A stretch of 64,000 bases of DNA from Polyangium sp. 15x6 (GCF_029960785.1 NZ_JASBQE010000044.1:35717-99716); one strand, 5' to 3'; shown: positions 16,260 through 25,621, counted from the stretch's first letter. The notes: generated from the letters alone by a model not told the origin. Made by a program: numbers and translations.

Positions 16260-18668
16260 TCAGAGGATCACGAAGCGGCTGGTCCGGTACATGGTGTTGA
16301 CCTCGTTCTGGATATCGGTCCTCATCCTGCTCACCCGCACGTTGGCCTCGTGGCGCTCCAGGGCCTTGATCTTCACCTCGGCAAAGGGGCCCTCGAAGAC
16401 TTCGAGAATCGACCCTTTGACCTTCGAGACCACCGCACCGCTGTGCGTCTCGCGCAAGAAGCCGGTGCTGTTCGAGGTGACGTTGCCGCGGTGGGTCTCG
16501 GTGAGGTTGCCGATGTGGGTATCCTTGGCGTTTCCGTAGTGCGAGGTGGTGGCGTTCCCCCGGTGCGTCTCCTGCAAATTGCCGTGGAGGACCGACTTGG
16601 CGTTGCCCTGCTGGAACTCGTCGAGGTTGCCGATGTGCCGCGAGTTGGCGTTGCCGGTGTGAAGCGAGGTCTGCTTGCCGGTCACCGTCGACTTGCTGTC
16701 GCCGACGTGGAGCTCGGTCTTGGGGCCTTTGAGCGTCTCCGCCTTCTTGCCTTTGATGAATTCGATCTTCGCCCCCAGGAAGACCTCGTGCACCAGGGCG
16801 AAGTGCGTGGCCTGCTTGACGCCGATGAGCTGCTCGGTCTTGGCCCCGAGGAGCAGCTCCTGCTTCCAACCGCCAAAGAACTCGGACGTGATCCCGCCCT
16901 TGATATCCATGGTGGCGCCGCCGGTGATCGAAAGTTTGTCGGAGCGCTCGATTTCGACCTTGTTCTCCGACTCGACCTTGGCGTCGCCCACGGCCGTCAT
17001 CTCGATATCGCCCTCGACCTTGGCCGTCATGTTCTCGGCGACCGTGATGTTCCAGTTCTGGCCCACGTTGGTGTCGAGGTTCTTGCCGATGCCCATGAGG
17101 CCGTTGTCGTCGGTCTTGACGATGAGCTCGTGCCCGTCGTTGGGTGAGCCCATGCGGATGTAGCTGTTCGAGTAGGGCGTGGAGAGCGTGACCCGCTGCG
17201 AGCCCGCGAGATCCTCGAGCTCCAGGCGGTTTCTGCCGCCGGTCTGGATGACGTTCTTGGTGTGGTTGCCGCTGCTCACCGGGCTCGGGGTGAGCACGTT
17301 GGGGACCACGCCGGAGATCACCGGACGATCGGGATCGCCGCCGAGGAAGCTCAGGACCACCTCGGTGCCCTTGCGGAGGGGAAAATGAAATCCCTCGATG
17401 CTCCCGCCGTGGGGCTGCATCATTCGCACGTAGGTGGATCCGGCGCCGCTCGGGGAGTCGTTCTCGTCGAAGTTGAACTTCACGAGGTAGCGCCCGTATT
17501 CGTCGATCTGCGCGTATTCGCTCTCGCCGCCGCCGTCGACGACGCCATTCTCGAAGCCGTAGATCCGCGGCCAGTGCGTCCGGGATTCGGGCCGGAACTG
17601 GGTGCTGGCCGGGATGGCCGCCACCTCGACGAAATAGGTGTCCTCGTGCTCGAGGCCGATGAGCTCCTTGATGTGCACATCCCCGGCCGCCTGGTTGCCC
17701 TGGTGCTGGACCTCGATGGCCAGATACTTGGTATTGAAGCGGGCGCGGGGGTGCTCCTCGAGATCGAAGGTGTGGCCGGCGCGGAGGTGCATCCGCGTGC
17801 CCGTGGCCCGGGCGATCGATTTCCGGGTGAGGAACTCTTCGGATCGGATCTTGGCGAGGCGTGCCCCGGTGTCGGGAGAGAAGAAGCGCTCGCCATAGAG
17901 GCTGACCTTCCCGGCCCCCTTGGCCGAGACCGCCGCAGACCCCGATAGATCGAGCTTCGGCCGCGCATAATCGTAGTCGCGGAGCTTGACCTCGGCGGGC
18001 ATGGATCCGTGATTCATGGAGAAGGAGCGGAACGAGGCGCCGGCGCTGCGATCCTCCCCGGTCTGGGGGGAATAACGGACCGGCTTGCCCATGCCCTCGG
18101 CGGGGTAGGACTTGTCATCACAGAAGACGACCTTCTCGCCCTCCTCGGTGTGCTCGAAGAAATAAAAGATACCCTCGCGCTCCAGCCAGCGGGAGACGAA
18201 ATCGAAATCGCTCTCGCGGTATTGACCGATGTGCTCCTCCACCTCGTAGCTCTGGGTGAGGCGGAATTCGTAGCTGCCGGCGAGGCCGTTGTCGTCGAGG
18301 ACCGCCCGGATGGCGTCGGGCGCGCTCTTCTTCGTGAAGATCCGGCTGTGCCGCGAGAGAGCGAGGCGTGAGAAGCGAGGCACGAGCACGACGCGCACCA
18401 AGGCCCGGCCCCCATACTCGTGCACCAGATCGACGTCGCCGAGCACGCCGGCGAGCACGAAGGGCGGGATGTCGTCGCTCTCGCGATCGATCACCAGGCT
18501 GGCCGGGTCGCCCACGGCTTCGGCGAAATCGATGTCGCCGTCGTCGCTGTGAAATTGCAGGTAGACCTCGAATCGATAGGGCCGCGACACGGCTTCGGTG
18601 CCACGGAAGCCGACGACACGCGACGGGCGGGGAAGTCCGCTCGACGAAAAGGTGATGAGGTCGCGCAT
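16260..18668 (-). CDS. vgrG: VgrG (TssI) type VI secretion spike protein with long beta-helix tail
   Basis: 802 residues. The N-terminal 530 match the gp27/gp5-like VgrG core: SRPYRFEVYLQFHSDDGD, FDFVSRWLEREGIFYFFEHT, RTHWPRIYGF, YLVKFNFDENDSPSGAGSTY, then the OB-fold signature MMQPHGGSIEGFHFPLRKGT followed by EVVLSFLGGDPDRPVISG. From about 540 the chain is an extended series of short beta repeats (GNLQETHRGNATTSHYGNA), typical of the elongated needle. The last 60 residues are a charged, non-repetitive end that may bind cargo. It is the centre of a seven-gene cassette; core T6SS genes (tssB/C/H etc.) are not in the window, so this is an orphan tip locus. Confidence 0.97.
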   Translation of the reverse strand: MRDLITFSSSGLPRPSRVVGFRGTEAVSRPYRFEVYLQFHSDDGDIDFAEAVGDPASLVIDRESDDIPPFVLAGVLGDVDLVHEYGGRALVRVVLVPRFSRLALSRHSRIFTKKSAPDAIRAVLDDNGLAGSYEFRLTQSYEVEEHIGQYRESDFDFVSRWLEREGIFYFFEHTEEGEKVVFCDDKSYPAEGMGKPVRYSPQTGEDRSAGASFRSFSMNHGSMPAEVKLRDYDYARPKLDLSGSAAVSAKGAGKVSLYGERFFSPDTGARLAKIRSEEFLTRKSIARATGTRMHLRAGHTFDLEEHPRARFNTKYLAIEVQHQGNQAAGDVHIKELIGLEHEDTYFVEVAAIPASTQFRPESRTHWPRIYGFENGVVDGGGESEYAQIDEYGRYLVKFNFDENDSPSGAGSTYVRMMQPHGGSIEGFHFPLRKGTEVVLSFLGGDPDRPVISGVVPNVLTPSPVSSGNHTKNVIQTGGRNRLELEDLAGSQRVTLSTPYSNSYIRMGSPNDGHELIVKTDDNGLMGIGKNLDTNVGQNWNITVAENMTAKVEGDIEMTAVGDAKVESENKVEIERSDKLSITGGATMDIKGGITSEFFGGWKQELLLGAKTEQLIGVKQATHFALVHEVFLGAKIEFIKGKKAETLKGPKTELHVGDSKSTVTGKQTSLHTGNANSRHIGNLDEFQQGNAKSVLHGNLQETHRGNATTSHYGNAKDTHIGNLTETHRGNVTSNSTGFLRETHSGAVVSKVKGSILEVFEGPFAEVKIKALERHEANVRVSRMRTDIQNEVNTMYRTSRFVIL

Positions 18669-18813
18669 GGGTGTACCTTTCTCATCGCGGCGCCGAGGGG
18701 CCCGGCGCTTCGGGCGCGGAGTATAGCGATTTGGTTCCCGAGAAAAAAGACGTGATGACCTGCGTCTGGCGGTATGCGCCGAGCAGCCGGAGCGTAAACT
18801 TCGAGATGTCGTT

Positions 18814-20784
18814 TCACGCGGACCGGACCCGGACGATCTCTTCTTCGACCTGCGCGGCGAGCGCCGGATCGACCATCCGCTTTTCCCACCGCCGTTTCAC
18901 GCGTGTCCACACGGTGCGCCGGATCCGGAGCGCATCGAGCGCCGCGGAAAGGCTGCCGCGCTCATCGGCGACGACGAGGGTCGCGTAGGTTTTTACGTCG
19001 AGCGGGCCACGGATGGCCTCCCACGCAGCGATGTACGCCGCGTCGAAGCGATCGCGCAGCGCCTTCACCCCGCGCTTGACTTCCTGATCCACTGCGTCGT
19101 TCCAGCGTTGCTCCGCGGCGCGCCAGCTCTCCTCCGTGAGCCCGTGCCCGGCGAGGATCTCGGCGCGCGACGCCGCCCGCTCGGCGAGCTCCGCCGAGAT
19201 CGCGGCGCAGCGCTCGAGGTCGATCCGGTCGTGCGGTGAAGGCGGGGTCGCTCGTGCAGTGGCCGCGAGAGGCGCCGGTGCCGCAGGGGGCTCTGCCTCG
19301 GGTAAAACGATGGGTGCCATCAAGGCCGGAGGCGCCGGCGTGGGCGGAGGTGCGGGAGTGACGAAAGGCTCCGGCTCGGGCGGGACGATCGGCGCGATCT
19401 CTTCGGACTCCGGGGCGAGCATCATCGTACCGGCGTCGAAGGCGGGCGCCACGATGCGCGGCGCGCTCTGACCGGACCACGGAGCGCCCGCGATCGGCGC
19501 AGCGGGCCCTACGCGCGGCGCGCCCTGCGTGCCCGGATCCGCGAAGGGAAGCGGCGACGCCGTGACGACACCGTCATCGGGCGGCAGCACGAACGTCGAG
19601 GCCGCGGCGGCGGTCTGCGCCGCGGGCGCGTCGTGACTCGAAGCTCGCGCAAATGGCAGGATCGGCCGCGTCGCCGACGCTCCTTCGTCGCCCGCGAGCA
19701 CCACGGTCTCCGCGCCCTTGCCGATGACCACCGTCGCGGCGTCGTCGCCATCGACGCGGAGCGATGTCACGAGGGATGCGGGAGCCGCGGCCTGCTCCAG
19801 CCGTCGCGGATCGGGCCACACGAGCGTCTCCCCCGCGACCTCGATGCCTGCGACGAGGCGCGCGGCCGCGAGCGCCGCCTCGCTCGCGACGGGGAAGCTG
19901 CGCCGGCACACGAGCGTGCATCGCTGCTCGTCACCGTCGATGCGGAGCGTGTCGGCCACGAGATCGAGCGGATGTCCCTCGGGCACGCCGAACGGGGAGA
20001 GACCAAAAATCCTCACGACGCCGCGCGCCCCCGGCAAGCGCGTGGCGAGGCGCGGCCGCGCGGGCGAGAGCCCTTCGAGCACGATCCACTCATCGCCGCG
20101 CAGGAACGTCATGCGCTGATCCGGGGGCGCCGCCTGGAAATACGACCAGTCGAAGCCATCGGGGATCTCCGCGATCGCGCCCTCGAGCGCCTTGCGCGGC
20201 GTGGCTCCCAGGAGCCGCTTGCGCGCGGGCCAGGCACGCGCGATCGGGCCGAAGCCGGCAGGGCGAAGCGGCGCGCCCGGATCGGTGATGCTCGCCTCGC
20301 CGGCGCCCTGCGCGATCCCGAGCGGATTTTCCTCCCCCAGCGCGCCGCTCCACGCGCGCTCGTAGACGACGGGCATGCGCTGAAAGCCCGCCTTTTCATG
20401 GGCCACGAGCCGTTTGTCGATCAGGAACCTCGTGCCGTCGAAGACCGCGAGGCGCAATGGCAAAGGCTGCGCGGCGCGCTCCGGGGGCGCGTGGGCGTGG
20501 CCCGTGAAAAGCACATCGGCGCGGCCCAGATACGGCGCCACGTCCGTGGTGAACCGAACGCTGCGGCTCGGGTTGTTGCCGTGATGGACCTCGGCCCGCA
20601 GGATGGGCTGCGGATCGGCGCGCTGCATATCGGCGTCGGGCACGAAGGCGAACGTGGCCTTGGCGATGACGGTGAGCTGGAGCTGCCCTGCGGCGCGCCA
20701 CGCAATGGCAGCGGCGGCCGACGCCGGAAGGGCGATCACATCGGCGATAGGGCCGCTCTCACGCACGGGTCGAAGACCTATCAC
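18814..20784 (-). CDS. DUF2169 domain protein, first gene of the VgrG cassette
   Basis: About 656 residues from a GTG at 20784 with GAGG just upstream; an in-frame GTG at 20829 would add 15 residues. The opening (AIAWRAAGQLQLTVIAKATF) is the DUF2169 entry. DUF2169 runs to about residue 320 (FGPIARAWPARKRLL; FQAAPPDQRMTFLRGDEW). A long Ala/Pro-rich linker follows, then a C-terminal helical domain (LERCAAISAELAERAASRAE ... ESWRAAEQRWNDAVDQEVKR). This linker-plus-helical architecture matches the DUF2169 protein at 4.5 kb and not the pentapeptide fusion at 13.5 kb. It precedes vgrG by 145 bases. The adaptor role is inferred from the family. Confidence 0.86.
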   Translation of the reverse strand: MIGLRPVRESGPIADVIALPASAAAAIAWRAAGQLQLTVIAKATFAFVPDADMQRADPQPILRAEVHHGNNPSRSVRFTTDVAPYLGRADVLFTGHAHAPPERAAQPLPLRLAVFDGTRFLIDKRLVAHEKAGFQRMPVVYERAWSGALGEENPLGIAQGAGEASITDPGAPLRPAGFGPIARAWPARKRLLGATPRKALEGAIAEIPDGFDWSYFQAAPPDQRMTFLRGDEWIVLEGLSPARPRLATRLPGARGVVRIFGLSPFGVPEGHPLDLVADTLRIDGDEQRCTLVCRRSFPVASEAALAAARLVAGIEVAGETLVWPDPRRLEQAAAPASLVTSLRVDGDDAATVVIGKGAETVVLAGDEGASATRPILPFARASSHDAPAAQTAAAASTFVLPPDDGVVTASPLPFADPGTQGAPRVGPAAPIAGAPWSGQSAPRIVAPAFDAGTMMLAPESEEIAPIVPPEPEPFVTPAPPPTPAPPALMAPIVLPEAEPPAAPAPLAATARATPPSPHDRIDLERCAAISAELAERAASRAEILAGHGLTEESWRAAEQRWNDAVDQEVKRGVKALRDRFDAAYIAAWEAIRGPLDVKTYATLVVADERGSLSAALDALRIRRTVWTRVKRRWEKRMVDPALAAQVEEEIVRVRSA

Positions 20785-20914
20785 GGCGGCCTCGACCCTA
20801 CAACGACGATCCTGTCGGCGCAGGATCACGACGCCACGCTCGGTGCCGGCGTGCCGACCCGAAATGAATTGCGAAAGCGGTCGTCATCGACGAATCTTCG
20901 GTCGAGTCAGCCCT

Positions 20915-21625
20915 ATGGATTTCCTGGAAATTTACGCTAAACACGCAGACCGCTACGACGAGCTTGTCAACGCCGAGGACGTGGACGCGCACCTGCTTCC
21001 GGCGATTCAGGCCGTAACGCCCCTCCAGGGGGAGAGTATCCTCGAAGTGGGCGTGGGGACCGGCCGCATCACTCGGCTCCTGGTCGGGGCGGGCGCGCGG
21101 GTGGTGGGTTTCGAGAAATCTCCGGCCATGTTGGAGGTGGCGCGCAAGCACCTCGGCGCGCACGGGGACGGCTGCCGCCTCGAGCTCGGGGACGCGCAGA
21201 GCCTCCCGGTAGAGTCAGGCTGGGCTTCCGCGGCCATCGCAGGCTGGGTTTTTGGACACTTCCGCTACTGGATGCCCCAAGACTGGCGGGAGAGCATCGG
21301 CCGCGCGATTTCGGAGATGCGGCGCGCCCTACGTCCAGGTGGGGCACTGATCATCATCGAGACCCTGGGCACGGGGCGCGAGGTGCCGGAGCCGCCCAAT
21401 CCAGCGCTGGCCGAGTATTATGATTGGCTCGAGAACGAACTCGGGCTCGTGCGTGGTCACCTGCGGACGGACTACCTGTTCGACAGCGTCGATCAGGCCG
21501 CCGACGTCACTGGTTTCTTCTTTGGAGAGGCATTCGGCGCGCTGGTCAGGGAGCGAGCGTGGCGCCGCATCCCGGAGTGCACCGGGCTGTGGTCGCGGCG
21601 CTATGAGGATGCGGGCTCGCGGTGA
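20915..21625 (+). CDS. Class I SAM-dependent methyltransferase
   Basis: 236 residues. The ATG at 20915 opens MDFLEIYAKHADRYDELV; upstream sequence in frame is shadow-like. Motif I is ILEVGVGTGRITRLL (about 42-56), followed by VVGFEKSPAMLEVARKHLG, LELGDAQSLPVESG and a post-motif region RRALRPGGALIIIET: the complete Rossmann methyltransferase set. The tail contains EYYDWLENELGLVRGHLRTDY. It resembles ubiE/COQ5-like small-molecule methyltransferases, but the acceptor is unknown. It is divergent from the T6SS cassette and lies 106 bases before the TPR gene, with no obvious functional tie to either. Confidence 0.9.
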   Translation: MDFLEIYAKHADRYDELVNAEDVDAHLLPAIQAVTPLQGESILEVGVGTGRITRLLVGAGARVVGFEKSPAMLEVARKHLGAHGDGCRLELGDAQSLPVESGWASAAIAGWVFGHFRYWMPQDWRESIGRAISEMRRALRPGGALIIIETLGTGREVPEPPNPALAEYYDWLENELGLVRGHLRTDYLFDSVDQAADVTGFFFGEAFGALVRERAWRRIPECTGLWSRRYEDAGSR

Positions 21626-21731
21626 TCCAAGACCAGGGCGAACTCCCGCAGCAGGGGCGGTGTCGTGAATCGATATCCGAGAGAGGTTCCGTCCGAAGTC
21701 GCCCCCGAGGTACAACGGACGTGAACACGCG

Positions 21732-23063
21732 ATGAACCCCCTTGCGTTCCTTCGCGCCTTTGGGGACTCCGCGCAGCCCGAGGCCTGCCTCGACGAGCTC
21801 GACCAGAGCCCGGATTGGCCTGCGGAGCTCGGCGTATTCCTCGCCCTCGAGCTCCCGCCCCTCGGCGACGACGCGTGTGCCCTGCCTTCCCTGGAGGGCC
21901 TCGCCCTGCGCGTCCAGCAGACCCTGCGCCGGCGGTTCGGGCCCGAGCCGTTCGAGCAACTATGGCAAGCCGCGAGTTTGTTCGACTTGCCGAACCACAC
22001 GTTCACGAACCAATGGCCGACCCACCATTTCACCACGAGCAAGACGACCGTCGCGCGTCGTATCCAGGCAGCTGGCGTCCACGCCCGAGCGCTCGTTCCT
22101 GCTTTGCGAATCGAGCCTTCCCTGCTCGCCACCTTCGGCGAGGTCGCCGAGGTCGCCTGGGTTCAGTACAAGCTCGATACGGCGAGCGGTTTGTTCGAGA
22201 TCCTGCTCGAGGCACTGCTCGCATCGGACGAACGAGCATGCCGCTTGGACATCGCAGCCTGTCATTTCTTCCTCGGGATGATCCACCGGGCCACGCGACC
22301 CGAGGACGCGGAGAACCACTTCCACCAGTTTCTGAAGCTCGCTCCGAAGCGATGTCCCGACAACAACTGGCCCATCAACCCGGGGTACATCCCCTCGATG
22401 CACCACAGACCGGGGTCGGTCGGGGCTTGGGCCGAGCTCGGGCGAATTTCGAGGCGTCGTGGCGACGTCGGGCAAGCGCGGGCGTATTTTCGGAAGGCCA
22501 TTGAAATCGACCCACGAAGCCAGGAAGCTCCCTACCGAGAGCTCGGCGAGATCCACGAGGCCGATTTCGACCTGCGCAAAGCCCTCCGCGAATACCGGAA
22601 GGCCCTCGAGGTGCGCTCCACGGCGTTCATCGGAGACCCTGGCCAGTGGCGTGTTCTCGAGCGCCCCTATCGGCGAGAGCTCGCCGAGTTGTGCATTCGA
22701 ATGGCTCCCCACGTCGGGCATCGGGAGGCAAGGGACCTCCTTCAACGAGCCTTGGCGCTCGATCCCGACGATGCGAGGCGATGGCTGACCGAGCTGGAAT
22801 CGATCTTCGAGGACGTGCCGCAGCTCGATCGTCAACGACAGCTCTGCACGCATGCCCTCGGGCTCGTGGCGGACATCTCCCGAGACGGGGCGGCCGAACA
22901 CGGCTACCGCGCCGAGGTCGACGAGCGTTTTCGCGCTTTTTTTTCATGGAGATCGCCGAGAGTTTTTTCGGTGAGCGGCGGGGCTACACCCGAGCCCTCG
23001 CATGGTATCGAAAGGCGAGGCGTGTCGGCGGAGACAGCCCCGAGCTGCTCCTCCGTCAGATAG
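21732..23063 (+). CDS. Tetratricopeptide-repeat protein (apparently frameshifted near its end)
   Basis: The intact frame gives 443 residues. Residues about 230-330 contain clear TPR units (GAWAELGRISRRRGDVGQAR AYFRK; then EADFDLRKALREYRKALEV), preceded by a helical region with CHFFLGMIHRATRPEDAENH. At 22937-22944 there is a T8 run, after which this frame becomes Ser/Pro-rich and ends at 23063. The -1 frame continues for about 88 more residues of good helical sequence with another TPR-like repeat. One extra T would restore a protein of about 489 residues ending at 23200. Function unknown; a scaffold role is the usual expectation for TPR proteins. Confidence 0.7.
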   Translation: MNPLAFLRAFGDSAQPEACLDELDQSPDWPAELGVFLALELPPLGDDACALPSLEGLALRVQQTLRRRFGPEPFEQLWQAASLFDLPNHTFTNQWPTHHFTTSKTTVARRIQAAGVHARALVPALRIEPSLLATFGEVAEVAWVQYKLDTASGLFEILLEALLASDERACRLDIAACHFFLGMIHRATRPEDAENHFHQFLKLAPKRCPDNNWPINPGYIPSMHHRPGSVGAWAELGRISRRRGDVGQARAYFRKAIEIDPRSQEAPYRELGEIHEADFDLRKALREYRKALEVRSTAFIGDPGQWRVLERPYRRELAELCIRMAPHVGHREARDLLQRALALDPDDARRWLTELESIFEDVPQLDRQRQLCTHALGLVADISRDGAAEHGYRAEVDERFRAFFSWRSPRVFSVSGGATPEPSHGIERRGVSAETAPSCSSVR

Positions 23064-23200
23064 AGGTCGTTGCCACCTACCAGCGCGACCATTGGCAGGT
23101 CATCGTCCTCTGCGACCGCCTTCTTTCGATGGTCCCCGACCATCCGCAGGCACGCCGATTCAAGGAACAGGCGCAAAAGGCGATCGGGCCTCGCGGATGA
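22937..23200 (+). other. Out-of-frame C-terminal extension of the TPR gene after a T8 run
   Basis: In the -1 frame from the T run (22937-22944) the sequence reads FFMEIAESFFGERRGYTRAL then WYRKARRVGGDSPELLLRQI and ends IGPRG at 23200. It has normal codon use and TPR-like spacing, unlike the 3' part of the nominal frame. This is either a sequencing or genuine indel in the homopolymer, a phase-variable tract, or a -1 slippage site. Confidence 0.65.
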
Positions 23201-23273
23201 CGGAGCGCCGTGCGGTTCGTTTCGTCGCGACGCTGCACGTGGTACAAGGACGAAGGATTCCATGGAGGGTCGC

Positions 23274-24377
23274 ATGAGCACACGGGAAGCGTCGCCGAGC
23301 GAGGACCTCTTTCTGGGCTGCTTGCTCGGCGGAGCGCTGGGCGATGCGCTGGGATATCCGATCGAGTTCGTCCGATCCGAGAAGCAGATCATCGAGCGGT
23401 TCGGCGCCACGGCGCCTCCGGACCTCTCCTACGCGTCGGAGGTACGCGTCTCGGATGACACGCAAATGACCCTCTTCTCCGCCGAAGCCCTCCTGCGCGC
23501 GCGGAGCGCCGGCAGCGGCGCGATCGTGCCTTTCGCATTGGGCGCCTACCAGCGGTGGTACGTCACGCAAGAAATGGCGCCGCGTGATCGCGTACGACAC
23601 CGCAGCGGCGAAGGATTGCTCCTCGCGGATCCGCGCCTTTACGCGCGCCGCGCACCCGGACAGACGTGCCTGAGCGCTCTCTCGTCGAGCTTCACGCGCC
23701 CCTCCATCGCGACCATCGACGACCCTCCGAACGGCAGCAAGGGATGTGGCGCCGTGATGCGCGCGGCCCCCTTCGGGCTCGCGGCGCGCACCCGTGAGGA
23801 TGCATTCGTCGCCGCGCGAGACGCCGCTGTGCTCACGCACGGGCACCCCAGTGGTTATCTGTCTGCCGCGTATCTGGCGGCGCTGGTGCACGATATCGCG
23901 CAGGGCGCGACGCTCGAAGAGGCCATGGGCCTGGTCGATGCGCTCTTGATACGCGAGCGTGAGCACCAAGAGGTCGCGGCGGCGCTGGCTCGCGCGCGAG
24001 CGCTCGCGGCGGGAGGCGCCCTGTCTCCTTCTGCCATCGAGCAGCTCGGAGGGGGCTGGGTCGGGGAAGAGGCGCTCGCGATCGCCATTGCATGCGCACT
24101 CCAGGCGACCGCGCGCGACGTGGCGCAGACCTTGTGGCGAGCCGTCGCGCATGGCGGCGACAGCGACAGCACGGGGAGCATCACCGGCAACCTCGTCGGC
24201 GTCATGTTCGGCGCGTCAGCGCTGCCGATGCAGTGGCTCTCGCAGCTCGAATTGAGGGACCTGATCGAACGCGTCGCTCGGGATCTCCACGCGGCGGCCA
24301 TGGGGCGCGGCTGCCCTGATCCCACGGATTATCCAGCGGCCGATGGAGTCGTGCGTGTTCCGCGCTGGAACGCGTAG
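23274..24377 (+). CDS. ADP-ribosylglycohydrolase (DraG/ARH) family protein
   Basis: 367 residues. ATG 23274 is preceded by GGAGGG at seven bases; an in-frame ATG 12 bases upstream is less well placed. It has the metal- and ribose-binding signatures of the family: LLGGALGDALGYPIEF (17-32), SDDTQMTLF (60-68), NGSKGCGAVMRAAPFG in the middle, LTHGHPSGYLSAAYLAALVH, and HGGDSDSTGSITGNL (293-307), with Asp61, Asp62, Asp296 and Asp298 as expected Mg2+ ligands. Such enzymes remove ADP-ribose from Arg side chains or nucleic acids, or act on small ADP-ribose compounds. No ADP-ribosyltransferase is recognisable beside it. A role in protection against ADP-ribosylating toxins or in signalling is possible but unproven. 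Confidence 0.93.
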   Translation: MSTREASPSEDLFLGCLLGGALGDALGYPIEFVRSEKQIIERFGATAPPDLSYASEVRVSDDTQMTLFSAEALLRARSAGSGAIVPFALGAYQRWYVTQEMAPRDRVRHRSGEGLLLADPRLYARRAPGQTCLSALSSSFTRPSIATIDDPPNGSKGCGAVMRAAPFGLAARTREDAFVAARDAAVLTHGHPSGYLSAAYLAALVHDIAQGATLEEAMGLVDALLIREREHQEVAAALARARALAAGGALSPSAIEQLGGGWVGEEALAIAIACALQATARDVAQTLWRAVAHGGDSDSTGSITGNLVGVMFGASALPMQWLSQLELRDLIERVARDLHAAAMGRGCPDPTDYPAADGVVRVPRWNA

Positions 24378-24494
24378 GACGCGACAGGCCGAGCTCGGCG
24401 GGCTACCCGTCGAACCATGGCGCTTGGCTGACGGGGTGCACGGGCAGCGCAAGCGGCAGTCGGATCTCCGTCGACCCTCGGTTGAGGCTCGCAG

Positions 24495-25046
24495 CTAGGC
24501 GCGTCGTCCGCCGACGGCAGCGTGCAGCCGACCGAGCATGACCCGCCCCCGCTCGATGAGCGCTTCGTGCTCGGCGGAGAGGACGAGCATGCCTTCGTCC
24601 TCCACCGCGCCGGGGATATGAGGCGCGAATTCCTCGGCGAGCCCCTCCTCGGCGATCTCAGCGAGGTATTCGGGCTCTTCGGTGCAGCGCAAGGCGGATA
24701 TGGCGCGGCGAAGTTTCGGGACGGAGCGCTCCTTCAACGCCTCCTCGGCTTGACGGAGCGCCGCCTCGATCACCGACGGAACGAGCGCCGGCCAGTACGA
24801 GCGCAAACGCTGCTCGGGCGTCTGCTGCTTTTTCTTCGCGAGCGAGACGTAATTTGCGAGATCGCGGAGCTGCTGAGCAATCACAGCAAATCCGCCGTTC
24901 GAGGCCTTCCGGCGCAGCGATCGGAGCTTCGAGCTCACCGCCTCGAAGTCGTAGCCGGCAAAGCCTGCATCGCGCGCCGCATGGTAATCGCTCCAGAGTC
25001 GACGGGACTCTTCTTCAAAGTTTGGGGGGACGTCCGGTTGCTTCAT
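24495..25046 (-). CDS. Hypothetical helical protein
   Basis: 183 residues of mostly charged helices (FEAVSSKLRSLRRKASNGGF; RQAEEALKERSVPKLRRAIS; LAEIAEEGLAEEFAPHIPGA) with no signal peptide, membrane span or known motif. Codon use is consistent with the host. It is convergent with the glycohydrolase gene. Two TPR-like or armadillo-like helical hairpins are conceivable. No function assigned. Confidence 0.57.
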   Translation of the reverse strand: MKQPDVPPNFEEESRRLWSDYHAARDAGFAGYDFEAVSSKLRSLRRKASNGGFAVIAQQLRDLANYVSLAKKKQQTPEQRLRSYWPALVPSVIEAALRQAEEALKERSVPKLRRAISALRCTEEPEYLAEIAEEGLAEEFAPHIPGAVEDEGMLVLSAEHEALIERGRVMLGRLHAAVGGRRA

Positions 25047-25177
25047 CTACGTCATGAGATACCTCGGCTCCGCCGGAGTGCCATGAAGGTCTGGAGCTGA
25101 TGTTCACGCCCTCGTACGCGTGCACGAGCCGAAGCGCCACGGCTACCTCCGCATGGGAATTCTGATAACCGCCAGCG

Positions 25178-25360
25178 CCATGAATCACCGATTCCGAACG
25201 GGGGCCAGTGAATGATCAGGACATCGATCCCCTCGGGGCGAGCTCGTCGAGATCCCCGAACCCGCACAGGTATCCCGCGTGAACGAGCACGTCGCCTTGC
25301 GGGACCACGAGCTGCGTGTGATGGAGGTCGAACTCTTTCATCTTGGGCAGCGGGTTGGAC
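25178..25360 (-). pseudogene. Remnant of a calcineurin-like metallophosphoesterase
   Basis: Two pieces in different frames match a small metallophosphoesterase. The first reads LVVPQGDVLVHAGYLCGFGD and LDELAPRG; the family has HAGDLT here, so a metal-binding Asp is replaced by Tyr. The second, after a frame change, reads PEGIDVLIIHWPPFGIGDS, where the family has THGPP, so a His is displaced as well. The roughly 100 residues that should lie between them, including the GNHD motif, are missing. With a frameshift, an internal deletion and lost ligands it cannot be active. Confidence 0.65.
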
Positions 25361-25621
25361 GGGAACCAATGCGCCCGCGAAGGCGGGACGAAGGGTCGTG
25401 GCACGACGCGGGAGGCCGTGATCACCGCGCGCCCTTGCCACGCATCGTAAGAACGTGTCCTGAACGGGCGGTTGCAGGGATTGCGGTGCTGGGTAGCGTG
25501 TCGCACTACGGAGGCATGTCGACCCAATGACGCGAGGGGCGCACCCAAGATAGGTGATCCGCAGTCCGAGGCGGTATGCTTTGATGGCGAAGATGGCGGG
25601 TCGTTCCCCTGTCTGCCTGCC

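Noticed and set aside
11709..16300. Long plus-strand frames opposite the pentapeptide genes
   Set aside because: They mirror the pentapeptide periodicity (repeated GEIGAAEIG-like residues), lack a family match, and lie opposite genes with clear domains and coupled starts.
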